A stretch of DNA of 43,028 nt from Treponema sp. (GTDB lineage: Bacteria > Spirochaetota > Spirochaetia > Treponematales > Treponemataceae), in NCBI GenBank assembly GCA_016293915.1, contig JAEDCY010000021.1, positions 1-43,028 on the forward strand. Reading direction: 5' to 3'. The position numbers were made by a program, and so were the translations under genes. Positions 7,665-16,394 of the stretch are shown one piece after another (the first letter of the stretch is position 1; each line of letters starts with the position of its first letter). The notes under the pieces are model-generated. The model worked only from the letters and a program-made list of their open reading frames with translations, was not told the origin of the DNA and did no database searches.

Positions 7665-8720
7665 CTACTCGTTGTCCCAGACAACAATCTTAGGAGCTTC
7701 GTTATCGGCCATACCAAGGTCAATATCTACTCCGGCAGAAATAGCATGTACAGTACTATAAAGATTCTTGTAGCCGGCAGAAACTGTCATTTCACTCTGA
7801 CTCCAGCCATTGCTTTCAAGATATGAATTGTTCTTCACATCAAATGAGAACTTGAAGAGAACGGCAACAGAAGGAATAAAACTGTTCTTTCCGTTGATTG
7901 TTTCCATAAGATTGAATTTTTCACCAATGCTGATTACAAAAGCATCCTTAAATGAAACCTGAGCATTTGCACTTGCTATGATATTCTGGAAGCAAGGTGT
8001 TGCCACATCAATTCCAAAACCGATTTTTGCAATTTCTGTTTCAAGCAAAGTTGCTGCAACTCCAGTTCTAAAGGTTGCCAGTGTTGGATACGGAGTATTT
8101 TTTGCATCCAGACTGATTCCTGCACGCCAAACCTTGTCATACATTTTTCCAAGATTCTGAACTGAAAGGGCAAAACGGAAATCCTTAAGGAAGCCTAAAT
8201 CACCAGGTCTGTAGAGCATACCAAGGTCTCCATACAAAGACCAGTCATTTCCGTAAGTCCAGGCATATCCACCACCTGCAGCAATTCCAACCCAAAGCTT
8301 ATTTGTAATTTCTTTAGAAAGACCAGCTCTGAAGTTTATAGAATTACCAAGATGCATTTCCTGGAATGGAGAAAAAGTTCCATTCACATAACCGCTGAAA
8401 ATGTAGAGCTTGAAAGGAATAAGAATTCCTGTCTGGAAAGCAGAACCAATCTGAGTTTCATTTTTTTGTTCTGCAGAATAAAGGAATGTATAAGCAGCCT
8501 GAAGATTAACACGCTGCTCTCCTGCAGTAAGTGCCGGGTTAACCAGAATAGAATCTGCACCAGCATTGAACAAGGCTCCTCCAGTTACAGAGTTTGCCAG
8601 AGAAAGATTTGATGGACTTGCCAGAAGGCTTAAATCCTCACCACCGGCAGGCGGATTATAAGAATACGCTGCAGATATAAACATAAGTGCAGCAACTAGT
8701 GTCAGTAAAATTTTCTTCAT
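7665..8720 (-). CDS. PorV/FadL-like outer membrane beta-barrel protein
   Basis: A 351-residue exported protein: signal peptide 1-20 (MKKILLTLVAALMFISAAYS), then LANSVTGGALFNAGADSILVNPAL, the N-terminal hatch-type segment of the FadL/PorV/PorQ superfamily, followed by alternating amphipathic strands rich in Gly and aromatics. Treponemes have several such proteins (UPF0164, FadL-like), thought to move hydrophobic molecules or to act as outer-membrane chaperones. The exact subfamily cannot be settled by eye. The ATG has a good AAAGGAG site. It is first in an operon with the Ig/OmpA protein, suggesting a shared envelope role. Confidence 0.78.
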   Translation of the reverse strand: MKKILLTLVAALMFISAAYSYNPPAGGEDLSLLASPSNLSLANSVTGGALFNAGADSILVNPALTAGEQRVNLQAAYTFLYSAEQKNETQIGSAFQTGILIPFKLYIFSGYVNGTFSPFQEMHLGNSINFRAGLSKEITNKLWVGIAAGGGYAWTYGNDWSLYGDLGMLYRPGDLGFLKDFRFALSVQNLGKMYDKVWRAGISLDAKNTPYPTLATFRTGVAATLLETEIAKIGFGIDVATPCFQNIIASANAQVSFKDAFVISIGEKFNLMETINGKNSFIPSVAVLFKFSFDVKNNSYLESNGWSQSEMTVSAGYKNLYSTVHAISAGVDIDLGMADNEAPKIVVWDNE

Positions 8721-8743
8721 AAAAACTCCTTTGACTCAAAAAC

Positions 8744-8806
8744 AACGTTACAGAAATAACGTTTCAATAATGAATAACATTATTTTATTAAAGTAAAGCG
8801 ACTTTA
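8744..8806. promoter_or_regulatory. Inverted repeats in the divergent control region
   Basis: Two inverted repeats lie in the 150-bp space between the divergent barrel operon and the 8871 gene: AACGTTA (8744-8750) with TAACGTT (8757-8763), spacer 6 nt, and TAAAGT (8789-8794) with ACTTTA (8801-8806), spacer 6 nt. The first would be a stem-loop in the 5' leader of the barrel mRNA just before its ribosome-binding site. Either could be an operator. No regulator is assigned. Confidence 0.4.
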
Positions 8807-8833
8807 AGTTATCCTGTCAACCATAACTTATCC

Positions 8834-8862
8834 TTGAATTATTGCAGTTTTTACCATATTAT
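8834..8862 (+). promoter_or_regulatory. Sigma-70-type promoter for the 8871 gene, near-leaderless
   Basis: TTGAAT (8834-8839), 17-bp spacer, TATTAT (8857-8862). The ATG at 8871 follows after 8 nt, leaving no room for a ribosome-binding site. Confidence 0.65.
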
Positions 8863-8870
8863 ATACAAAT

Positions 8871-10439
8871 ATGGAAGATAAGAAAAATACAACAGTTAAT
8901 GCTTCATCAAAAAAACCGGCAGAAAAAGAAAGCTTTTTCCAGTCGCTGCTTTCATCGTTATTTAAATCTTCAAATCCTGAGGCAGAGAAAAAACGCCGGC
9001 TCAAGAATCTGGCTAAAACTATTTCGAAAACCAAATATCATACTTTTTATCGTCCTGCAACAGGAGAAATGCTGGCTCCATTTGGAAAACTGATTTTTGA
9101 TTTATATAAAGCTGTTTCTCCTGCTCAGACTTATTTCCGAAACACACAGAATCCGGCAATTTTTAAACGCCAGATAATCAATTACATAATGTCTGAAAAT
9201 CAGCTTGCCCTTCTTGAGCAGCTTGATGAACAGAAAATTCTCGAACTTGCAAAAACTGTTCCTATTGTAAAACTCAAACAGGATATTGAACACAAACTTC
9301 AGGTTTTCACAAATGATTTTAATGAAACAAAGGCTTCAAAGGCTGATGCAATTGAGAAATCTTTTTCTATCTTTCAGGATTTCTGTACCTTTGATTTCTA
9401 TATGATTCTGAAGAAATATGATTCATCGTATAAAGAGTTTTCTTTCAACGCTCTTCCACGTCTTGAAAAAGTAAATGGTGAATATATTCTTGATGACTTA
9501 AAGGATTTTCTTGCTGTTGCCTACAGCATTACTGATGATTCTATTGACTGGAATCCGCTTTTTGAAATGTTCAAGGCTACTCAGAGTAAGGAACTTGTTT
9601 CTCCAGGAAACTGGAAAAAAATCATTGCCAAAATCAAGAGTATTCAGACTTCAAAATCACTGGACATGATTGTACAGCATCTGGCTGAAGATTTTGCTTA
9701 TGAGACTAAGATTTCCTATCATCATGCTCCAATTATTGAGCCTTACATAGAAAAAATTGAAAATGATACTCATGTGCTTTTGCAAAAAATTGAAGTTGAA
9801 CAGAAAGAATCTAAGGCATCTTCAATCTGTATGCAGATTTTTGGAACTGCAACTCCTCAAAGCCTTAAATACTTTACTGCTGATTTTAATGCACCTCTTG
9901 AAAAAAAATCACTTTCCGTTCTTGAATACGTTGAACCACTCAACTACCTCAAAACCTTCCTCGTTGAATTTGTTAAAAAGACTATCCGCGAATATTATGA
10001 TGTTGTAGTAATCCGTGGTCAGTGGGATGCTAGCCTTTCTGCACCAATGTCAAACGCATATCAGGAGCTGCTAAAACTTTCTGACGAAGTAACAGCCCTT
10101 GATGAAATGATGGCAGAAGAAGGCTCTATGGGTGTCAAAGTTAAAACCCTGCTTCCAAAGACAGCTCACGATGCTGGTGCCGAAAACATAATTAACAGAG
10201 TAGTATCTGATGCAAATGAAATGGCACGCGGCTATATTATTCAGGGTACTCAAAGTCTTATTATAATTGGAAAAACAATTAAACAGCTTATTGAAGACTA
10301 TGTTCTTCAAAAACCTGTAATCGTACAGAACTGGAAAGAACTGGAAAAATTCTTTGAAACACCTCTTAAAGAATTCAGCGTAGATGTTTATAAAAAGATT
10401 TATCTGTTTGTGCAGTTAATGCAGACTTATATCAGTTAA
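8871..10439 (+). CDS. Conserved spirochaete protein, DUF5312-like
   Basis: A 522-residue, predominantly helical soluble protein with no signal peptide. After a basic, low-complexity N-terminus (1-50) comes KTKYHTFYRPATGEMLAPFGKLIFDLYK and then long helices to the end (LMQTYIS). The size and opening motif resemble a spirochaete-specific family I recall as DUF5312, of unknown function; that naming is from memory. The gene is a single unit with its own promoter and terminator, divergent from the envelope operon. A structural or scaffold role is possible, but nothing catalytic is visible. Confidence 0.72.
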   Translation: MEDKKNTTVNASSKKPAEKESFFQSLLSSLFKSSNPEAEKKRRLKNLAKTISKTKYHTFYRPATGEMLAPFGKLIFDLYKAVSPAQTYFRNTQNPAIFKRQIINYIMSENQLALLEQLDEQKILELAKTVPIVKLKQDIEHKLQVFTNDFNETKASKADAIEKSFSIFQDFCTFDFYMILKKYDSSYKEFSFNALPRLEKVNGEYILDDLKDFLAVAYSITDDSIDWNPLFEMFKATQSKELVSPGNWKKIIAKIKSIQTSKSLDMIVQHLAEDFAYETKISYHHAPIIEPYIEKIENDTHVLLQKIEVEQKESKASSICMQIFGTATPQSLKYFTADFNAPLEKKSLSVLEYVEPLNYLKTFLVEFVKKTIREYYDVVVIRGQWDASLSAPMSNAYQELLKLSDEVTALDEMMAEEGSMGVKVKTLLPKTAHDAGAENIINRVVSDANEMARGYIIQGTQSLIIIGKTIKQLIEDYVLQKPVIVQNWKELEKFFETPLKEFSVDVYKKIYLFVQLMQTYIS

Positions 10440-10470
10440 AGCGACTGTGGTTTTAGCCGCATACATAAAA

Positions 10471-10525
10471 AAGCCTTGTTACACTTTGAGTTGTACTGCA
10501 ACCAGTTTGTAACAAGGCTCTTTTT
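10471..10525 (+). terminator. Strong intrinsic terminator
   Basis: AAGCCTTGTTACA (10471-10483) pairs with TGTAACAAGGCT (10508-10519) around a 24-nt loop, followed by CTTTTT. It ends the 8871 gene and faces the convergent metNI operon. Confidence 0.85.
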
Positions 10526-10556
10526 CAGGCATGGTCTAAAATGTCGTTTATCAATT

Positions 10557-11225
10557 CTAGCGCATAGCCTGCATCTTATTGCTTATTCGTGTACCAATCA
10601 GCTGAATGATTTCTACAAGTACAAGAATGATTACAACCGAACCTACCATGTATTCAACACGATAACGCTGGTAACCATAACGGATTGCAACATCACCAAG
10701 GCCACCTCCGCCAACAGTTCCTGCCATTGCAGAGTAACCAATCAGATTGATAATTGTAAGTGTAACTCCATTCACAATAGAAGGCAGAGCTTCCGGCAAA
10801 AGAATCTTAAAAATCAACTGTCGGTCTGTTGACCCCATTGAACGGCCAGCTGCAATAACACCAGGATCCACTTCCTTAAGGCTTGATTCAATTACACGGG
10901 CAACAAAAGGTGCTGCCGCAATTGTAAGAGGCACAATAGAAGCTTTAGTTCCGATTGCTGTGTGTACAATTACACGAGTAAAAGGAAAAAGTAAAATTAC
11001 AAGAATTACGAAAGGAATTGCACGAAGAATATTAATAATAACAGAGAGCACCTGATTCAGAATTCTGTGAGGGCGCAAACCAGAAGCAGGATCACTCGTA
11101 CAAAGTAAAATTCCAAGTGGAATTCCAAGAATCATACTGAATATAGTTGAAAACAAAACCATTACAAGAGTCTGCCAGGTTGCTTCACCGATTACAGAAA
11201 AGTATTTAATTAATTCCGGACTCAT
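10557..11225 (-). CDS. metI: Methionine ABC transporter permease MetI
   Basis: Inner-membrane permease of 222 residues for import of D/L-methionine, about the usual MetI length. Five to six membrane segments are visible, with the ABC-permease coupling loop APFVARVIESSLKEVDPGVIAAGRSMGS around residues 95-125. MetI-type sequence features include SMILGIPLGILL, AIPFVILVILLFP and the C-terminal AGTVGGGGLGDVAIRYGYQRY. I place the start at the ATG at 11225, one base after the metN stop and behind an AGG; a longer reading from a GTG at 11234 overlaps metN. No MetQ binding protein gene follows, so it must be encoded elsewhere. Confidence 0.93.
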   Translation of the reverse strand: MSPELIKYFSVIGEATWQTLVMVLFSTIFSMILGIPLGILLCTSDPASGLRPHRILNQVLSVIINILRAIPFVILVILLFPFTRVIVHTAIGTKASIVPLTIAAAPFVARVIESSLKEVDPGVIAAGRSMGSTDRQLIFKILLPEALPSIVNGVTLTIINLIGYSAMAGTVGGGGLGDVAIRYGYQRYRVEYMVGSVVIILVLVEIIQLIGTRISNKMQAMR

Positions 11226-11226
11226 A

Positions 11227-12252
11227 CTACACACCTGCCTTTTCTACAATAATATTCTGACTGCGAAGATATTCGAGAGCTTCTGAAATCTGAAATCCTG
11301 TAAAGTCTACAATCATCTTTCCAATATCCCCTTCTGTAAGATGCTGAACACCAGCTGCACGGATATTGAATTCGATATCAAATTTCTTAGCGACTGTACT
11401 GAGCACAGGAGCCCCCTGTTTTTCGCTCGGGAAGCTAAGTTCATACTCGCCGCCTTCTTTTGACCAGCGTACAATATCAGAACCGTCAGATTCCGGCTTA
11501 CGGTCACTTCCAATATGCGAGATAAAATCTTTTGTAACAGGACTCTTTGGATTTAAGAAGATGTCGTTTACAGAGCCAACTTCCACAAGTTTACCTTCGT
11601 TGATTACAGCTACCTGACTGCAGGCATCGCGTACAACTTCCATCTGATGTGTAATCATTACAACAGTCAGATTCATCTGACTCTGAATTTTTCTGATAAG
11701 GTTTAAGATTGATGTTGTTGTCTGCGGGTCAAGTGCACTAGTTGCTTCATCACAAAAAAGAACATCCGGCTTGTTTGCAAGGGCTCGGGCAATTGCAATT
11801 CGCTGCTTCTGGCCGCCACTGAGAGTGCTGATACGTGCATTCTTGCGGTCTGAAAGTTCAACAATTTCGAGAAGCTCGTCTACACGGCGGTCAATTTCAT
11901 CTTTTGGAACTCCACAGATTTCCATAGGATAAGCAATATTCTGTCCTGCTGAACGTGAAGAAAAAAGATTGAAGTTCTGGAAAATCATACCGATTCGGCG
12001 GCGGCGCATAACCAGTTCTTTTTCATCCAGGTTATCTACCCTTTTACCATCGTACAAAACTTCGCCGCTATCCGGCTTTTCCATCATACTGATAAGGCGC
12101 ACAAGAGAAGATTTTCCCGCGCCACTCTTTCCTATAATTCCAAAAATCTGATTTGAAGGAATTGTAAGTGAGATTCCATTTACTGCAGCTACTTTTGAAA
12201 GTCCATCTGCTGAATCATAAATTCTCACAAGATTGTTTAATTCTATCTGCAT
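11227..12252 (-). CDS. metN: Methionine ABC transporter ATPase MetN
   Basis: ATP-binding subunit of the methionine importer, 341 residues. Walker A GKSGAGKSS (about 42-50), signature LSGGQKQRIAIARAL (about 145-159), Walker B VLFCDEATSALDP and the H-loop MITHQ are all intact. The C-terminal region (about 263-341) has the NIL/ACT-like regulatory domain of MetN that binds methionine and shuts the transporter off. It is first in a two-gene operon with metI. A TATAAT box (12259-12264) lies only 6 nt before the ATG, so the message is probably leaderless. No SAM or Met riboswitch is present. Confidence 0.95.
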   Translation of the reverse strand: MQIELNNLVRIYDSADGLSKVAAVNGISLTIPSNQIFGIIGKSGAGKSSLVRLISMMEKPDSGEVLYDGKRVDNLDEKELVMRRRRIGMIFQNFNLFSSRSAGQNIAYPMEICGVPKDEIDRRVDELLEIVELSDRKNARISTLSGGQKQRIAIARALANKPDVLFCDEATSALDPQTTTSILNLIRKIQSQMNLTVVMITHQMEVVRDACSQVAVINEGKLVEVGSVNDIFLNPKSPVTKDFISHIGSDRKPESDGSDIVRWSKEGGEYELSFPSEKQGAPVLSTVAKKFDIEFNIRAAGVQHLTEGDIGKMIVDFTGFQISEALEYLRSQNIIVEKAGV

Positions 12253-12258
12253 AGAATG

Positions 12259-12264
12259 ATTATA
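12259..12264 (-). promoter_or_regulatory. -10 box of metNI, near-leaderless
   Basis: TATAAT on the minus strand, 6 nt before the metN ATG. No ribosome-binding site fits in between and no clear -35 is seen. Confidence 0.45.
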
Positions 12265-12295
12265 ATGAAATATTATAAAATAGAAAAGTTAACGG

Positions 12296-12528
12296 CAGTA
12301 ACTACCAGGGCTTCCGCATTATAAACGCTTTTCCGTAATGTTGGCGCGAAGGAGCGGGGCGTGGTTCAAAAACACTCTTTTTGTGGCTGCTGCGAAGCGG
12401 CAGTTCAATAGTTTCTATACCACAAAAAGCGTGTAGCGCATTATTGCGCGGTTTTGAATCACGCATCCGTGACTGGGAGCCAAAAATTCGGGATTTTTGT
12501 TTATAATGCGGAGCCCTGCAGTAACTAC
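12296..12528. mobile_element. MITE-like palindromic element (213 bp) with 10-bp target duplication
   Basis: CAGTAACTAC at 12296-12305 is exactly repeated at 12519-12528. Between them the ends are inverted repeats: left 12306-12326 begins CAGGGCTTCCGCATTATAAAC and the right end (12499-12518) is its complement apart from one missing base. A second inverted pair lies inside (CGTGGTTCAAAA near 12360 against TTTTGAATCACG near 12452; CTTTTTGTGG against CCACAAAAAG). Small hairpins fill the rest: CTGCTGC-GAA-GCGGCAG, GCGCA-TTAT-TGCGC, TCACG-CATC-CGTGA, CAAAAAT-TCGGG-ATTTTTG. There is no ORF. It sits between metN and the 3' end of the acidic-repeat gene, and transcribed it would fold into one long branched stem. 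Confidence 0.75.
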
Positions 12529-12553
12529 GGCCCGCTGTATCTGATATTGTAAT

Positions 12554-14926
12554 TTATCCGAGAATTGAATCTACAAGTTCCTTAAATTCCGGATCCTGTA
12601 CGACATTTGTATATTCAAGATTTTCTGCAATACTGTACACACCATCTTCTTCAACTATGGCATTTGCTGCTTCAAGCTCCGGAATATCCTGAGCATAGTT
12701 ATCTCCAAAGCCAATCATAGAAAAATCTGGTTCATCAAGATAAGACGGAACTTCTTCTGTCAGTTCTTCAACAGATTCTGACTTGTCTGTGTTTTCTGAA
12801 TTTTCTGAGATTTCAGGAATTTCTGTTTCTTCAATTATTTCGTCTTTACTATAAGCAGGAATTGGGAAAAACTTAATCTCTAGCGGAGATGTTTTTGTTT
12901 TATTGATTACATCATCAAAGTTTCCAAGCTTAAGCTCTTCTGCATAAAGATTTTCTACTGTTGCAAATTTATCTGAGGCAAAATATGTATCATTTGAAGG
13001 CTTATATTCTTTCTTTGTTTGAGCAAGATTAGCCATAAATGCGTTGAATGGAGCAGGCTCAACATATTCTTCGAAAACCTCAAGTTCGTCGGCATCTTCT
13101 TCTACTTCTTCAGCTTCGCCAGTAAGTTCCTCAACATCATCAGATTCTTCAACTTCTTCGGTGAGTTCTTCTACTTCATCTATTTCTTCAACATCTTCAG
13201 CAAGCTCTTCTACTTCGTCTAAATCTTTAACGTCTTCTGCAAGTTCTTCTACTTCGTCTAAATCTTTAACGTCTTCTGCAAGTTCTTCTACTTCCTCTGC
13301 TTCATCAACATCTTCAGTAAGCTCTTCTACTTCGTCTAGATCTTCAACGTCTTCTGCAAGTTCTTCTACTTCCTCTGCTTCATCAACATCTTCAGTAAGC
13401 TCTTCTACTTCGTCTAAATCTTCAACGTCTTCTGCAAGCTCTTCAACATCTTCAATTTCTTCCGGTTCTTCAAGCTCTTCTGCGTCTTCTGCTAATTCTT
13501 CAACTTCATCAAGTTCATCAACATCTTCTGCCGGTGCAACAGAAACAGGAGTTGAAGCAGTTGCTGCAGGAACCGCAAAACTTCTGCTCTGCAAAACTTC
13601 TTCCAGCATTCGACGGATTTCTGCAATTGAAGTACCTGTAAGCTCTGCAGTACCTGCAGCTCCAACGGCACCAGATGCACCAGACGAGGTTCCCGCTTTA
13701 GTTTCAAAAATAGAGAAAATTTCATCCCAGTTTTTATCAAGATACTCAGAAAGCTCATCTCTGCGCTTTTTTGAATGCACATGCAGACTTCTGATTATTT
13801 CAGTGCTTAAATCATTTTTACGGCCGCGTAACTGTCGTGCAATGTCACCCCACTCACGCTTTTCTTTTCCGTCAATATAATTTTCTATCAGCCCAAGCTG
13901 AATCTTCTTAATTCGTTTCTGAAGAGTAACCACAGGATCACGGAAGAAACTGAAAATCAAAAAAACAATCAGAAGAATCGAAATGAAAATACAGATATAA
14001 ATGAGAATACGAATTTCTTTTGAAAGTTCAAACAAATTACTTGGATAAACCGCACTCACCTGAATCTTTCCATTACGGTTGCTCGAAAGTGCAAGATAAA
14101 AACGCCCGTCAGGCATTTCCAGAAGTTTTTCCGGCTGCTGTGCAGAAACATGTTTTTTCCAGTATTGTTTTACAGGCTCTTCAAAACTCTTCTTTTCCCC
14201 ATAAGGAATATTCAGAACAAGACCACCGCTAAAATCAGAATCAGAAATAATAAACGCATTCTGACCAATTGGAATAATATCGCTGGCATTAAGCTCTTTT
14301 TCAATCTCATTGATACTCAGGTAAAAGAGGCTCACACCAGAATAAATTCCATCCACCCAGCAGAAAGGCACGCTTAGCACAATACGGTTACGACTCTGGT
14401 CAAAAAGAAGCACAGATTTTGTTTCACTTACAAGCTTAGAAAGCTGTTCAAATGGAATCTCGTCAGCATCTTTAGTAATGTCATTGTAATTTTTATAGAT
14501 TTTTGTGATTCCGCTTTGTTTCAATAAATCAGTATCGTCAAAAGAACTATAATGAAGGTTTCGCCCGTTTTTATCCACGATTCTGATGCCGCTAAGGGCC
14601 GGAATTTCAGCAAAAAGCTGTTCGGTAAGCCGTCTGCGTGTCATAACATCGCTTTCGGATGCATTCTGCACATAAAAGCTGCGAACAGAGGCATTCTTTA
14701 CCCAGGCATTTTCACCTTTTTCAGTTAAATTGAGAATTTTCGTAATGTACGAATCACAACCTTCAGAAACCCTATCCAGCTGCCCTGTATTCTGTTCTAT
14801 TTTTGACTGCGTATAGAACCTGGTTTCAAGCTCATTAAAAAGCTTAGAGTTCAACGACAGTACAAAAACAGCAAACAAGCCCATGGCAACCAAGAGGCTG
14901 AAAGCAATCTTCTGGCCAGAAGTCAT
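12554..14926 (-). CDS. Membrane sensor-like protein with acidic tandem repeats
   Basis: A 790-residue protein with one membrane helix near the N-terminus (about 7-26), an extracytoplasmic domain of about 280 residues resembling a Cache-type sensor (GIRIVDKNGRNLHYSS, VPFCWVDGIYSGVSLFYLSI), a second helix (about 306-329), and a cytoplasmic part. The latter opens with a HAMP-like basic region, then an Ala/Gly/Thr-rich linker, then a 13-residue tandem repeat of type EELAEDVEDLDEV (about 468-620), then an acidic C-terminal region without a recognisable domain. No kinase, GGDEF or methyl-accepting domain is present. I chose the ATG at 14926 (AAGGG five bases before); a GTG at 14968 would add 14 residues. 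Treponema-specific in look; partner unknown. Confidence 0.7.
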   Translation of the reverse strand: MTSGQKIAFSLLVAMGLFAVFVLSLNSKLFNELETRFYTQSKIEQNTGQLDRVSEGCDSYITKILNLTEKGENAWVKNASVRSFYVQNASESDVMTRRRLTEQLFAEIPALSGIRIVDKNGRNLHYSSFDDTDLLKQSGITKIYKNYNDITKDADEIPFEQLSKLVSETKSVLLFDQSRNRIVLSVPFCWVDGIYSGVSLFYLSINEIEKELNASDIIPIGQNAFIISDSDFSGGLVLNIPYGEKKSFEEPVKQYWKKHVSAQQPEKLLEMPDGRFYLALSSNRNGKIQVSAVYPSNLFELSKEIRILIYICIFISILLIVFLIFSFFRDPVVTLQKRIKKIQLGLIENYIDGKEKREWGDIARQLRGRKNDLSTEIIRSLHVHSKKRRDELSEYLDKNWDEIFSIFETKAGTSSGASGAVGAAGTAELTGTSIAEIRRMLEEVLQSRSFAVPAATASTPVSVAPAEDVDELDEVEELAEDAEELEEPEEIEDVEELAEDVEDLDEVEELTEDVDEAEEVEELAEDVEDLDEVEELTEDVDEAEEVEELAEDVKDLDEVEELAEDVKDLDEVEELAEDVEEIDEVEELTEEVEESDDVEELTGEAEEVEEDADELEVFEEYVEPAPFNAFMANLAQTKKEYKPSNDTYFASDKFATVENLYAEELKLGNFDDVINKTKTSPLEIKFFPIPAYSKDEIIEETEIPEISENSENTDKSESVEELTEEVPSYLDEPDFSMIGFGDNYAQDIPELEAANAIVEEDGVYSIAENLEYTNVVQDPEFKELVDSILG
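13067..13525 (-). repeat. 39-bp tandem repeats encoding EELxEDVxxxDEV
   Basis: About ten units of 39 bp encode 13-residue acidic repeats. Two adjacent 39-bp units (about 13215-13290) are identical, and a 78-bp double unit (alternating DLDEV and EAEEV endings) is also duplicated almost perfectly (about 13285-13440). Near-identity at DNA level points to recent slippage and likely copy-number variation between strains. Confidence 0.9.
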
Positions 14927-14983
14927 TTTTACCCTTATATTATCGGCATAAAGGGGCAATTTCTGCACGGGTTTAAGAAGAGA

Positions 14984-16363
14984 TTATTTCAAAAAGAGTC
15001 TTAAGAATGTTTCCTTTGATTTTGTGTAAGGCTGGTAACGCATGTTTACATCTATCCAGGTCTTTTTATCAACAATACTCTTTTTATGACTAAAGGTATC
15101 AAAACCAACTTTTCCATGGTAGGCTCCCATACCGCTTTCACCTACTCCACCAAAGCCCATATTATTTGTTGCAAGATGAACAACGACATCATTTATACAG
15201 CCACCACCAAAAGAACAGCGGGTCATAACTCTTTTTTGAAGTCCTTTATTCTGAGTAAAAAGATAAAGAGCAAGAGGTTTCTGGTGAGCGTTTATAATCT
15301 GATACAACTCTTCTTCAGTTTTATAAGTAAGAACAGGCAAAACAGGTCCAAAAATCTCTTCGCCCATTACAGCATCATCCCAGCTAACATTATCCAGAAC
15401 AGTAGGCTCAATTTTCAGAGTTTCTGCATTTGATTTTCCACCTGCTGCAACTTTAGCAGCATCAATCAAACCGCATACACGCTCAAAATGTTTTGCATTA
15501 ATGATTTTTCCATAATTTTTGTTTTCAAGAGGATTTTCACCGAACTGAAGTTTAATCTGCTTTTTGAGTTCAGAAATAAATTTATCTTTTACAGCTTCAT
15601 GGCACAAAACATAATCTGGAGCAACGCAGGTCTGGCCACAATTTAAATATTTTCCCCAGGTAATTCTTTTTGCGGCAAGTGCAACTTTTGCAGATGAATC
15701 AATGATACAAGGAGATTTTCCTCCAAGCTCCAGCGTAACCGGAGTAAGATATTCAGCAGCTTTTCTCAAAACCTCTTTTCCTACACCCTGACTTCCCGTA
15801 AAGAAAATATAATCAAACTTCTGTTCAAGAAGGCAGGTATTTTCTGCACGACCACCTGTAACAACAGCAACGTAGTCAGGTTCAAAGCATTCAGAAATCA
15901 GTTTTGCAATAATTGCACTTGTTGCAGGAGAATAAGCACTTGGCTTTACAACACAGGTATTTCCTGCTGCAATTGCATCTACGAGCGGATCAATAGTCAA
16001 AAGAAAAGGATAATTCCACGGGCTCATAATCAAAACGTTTCCGTAAGGCGATGATTTTACAAAACTTTTTGCAGCAAAATTTGTAAGGCAGGTAACGCGT
16101 GAAGAATCCTTCGCAAACTTACGGGTGTGTTTTATCATATAGGAAATCTCGCTCATTACAAGACCAGCCTCGCACATAAAACCTTCCAGAACACTCTTTC
16201 CAAGATCTGATGTAAGTGCGTCTGTAATTTCTTTTTCATGAGATTTTACGGCACCGTAAAGTTTTTTAAGTGCAGCAATTCTTTTAGCTACAGGAAGAGT
16301 TTCACCTTTTGCAAAAAAATCTCTTTGCTTTGTAATGATAGTTTTGATTTCCGCTTCTGTCAT
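14984..16363 (-). CDS. NAD(P)-dependent aldehyde dehydrogenase (ALDH3-like)
   Basis: Aldehyde dehydrogenase of 459 residues, the short class typical of ALDH3/coniferyl-type enzymes, oxidising an aldehyde to the acid or acting in reverse on fatty aldehydes. Present are SPWNYPF (cofactor pocket), FTGSQGVGK (Rossmann turn), catalytic base ELGGKSP, the nucleophile in NCGQTCVAPDY, EEIFGPVLPV and NDVVVHLATNNMGFGGVGESG. The C-terminus (RYQPYTKSKETFLRLFLK) is typical of membrane-associated ALDH3-like enzymes. An AGGAG site lies ten bases before the ATG. It directly follows the broken alcohol dehydrogenase on the same strand, so the two were probably an alcohol-aldehyde operon. Confidence 0.92.
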   Translation of the reverse strand: MTEAEIKTIITKQRDFFAKGETLPVAKRIAALKKLYGAVKSHEKEITDALTSDLGKSVLEGFMCEAGLVMSEISYMIKHTRKFAKDSSRVTCLTNFAAKSFVKSSPYGNVLIMSPWNYPFLLTIDPLVDAIAAGNTCVVKPSAYSPATSAIIAKLISECFEPDYVAVVTGGRAENTCLLEQKFDYIFFTGSQGVGKEVLRKAAEYLTPVTLELGGKSPCIIDSSAKVALAAKRITWGKYLNCGQTCVAPDYVLCHEAVKDKFISELKKQIKLQFGENPLENKNYGKIINAKHFERVCGLIDAAKVAAGGKSNAETLKIEPTVLDNVSWDDAVMGEEIFGPVLPVLTYKTEEELYQIINAHQKPLALYLFTQNKGLQKRVMTRCSFGGGCINDVVVHLATNNMGFGGVGESGMGAYHGKVGFDTFSHKKSIVDKKTWIDVNMRYQPYTKSKETFLRLFLK

Positions 16364-16394
16364 AGTTTTCTTTCTCCTGTTTTATATCTTTTTA

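Noticed and set aside
10476..11055. Plus-strand frames of about 100-118 codons
   Set aside because: Opposite metI and the terminator; no start context and no recognisable protein.
12265..12550. SAM or methionine riboswitch for metNI
   Set aside because: The -10 box is 6 nt from the metN ATG, leaving no leader, and the structured region beyond is a transposon-like element with target duplications.
13044..13880. A long plus-strand reading frame rich in Ser/Thr (SSTSSAS repeats)
   Set aside because: It is the complement of the acidic tandem repeat of the real minus-strand gene; GAA/GAT-rich codons read backwards give Ser. No start site or family similarity.
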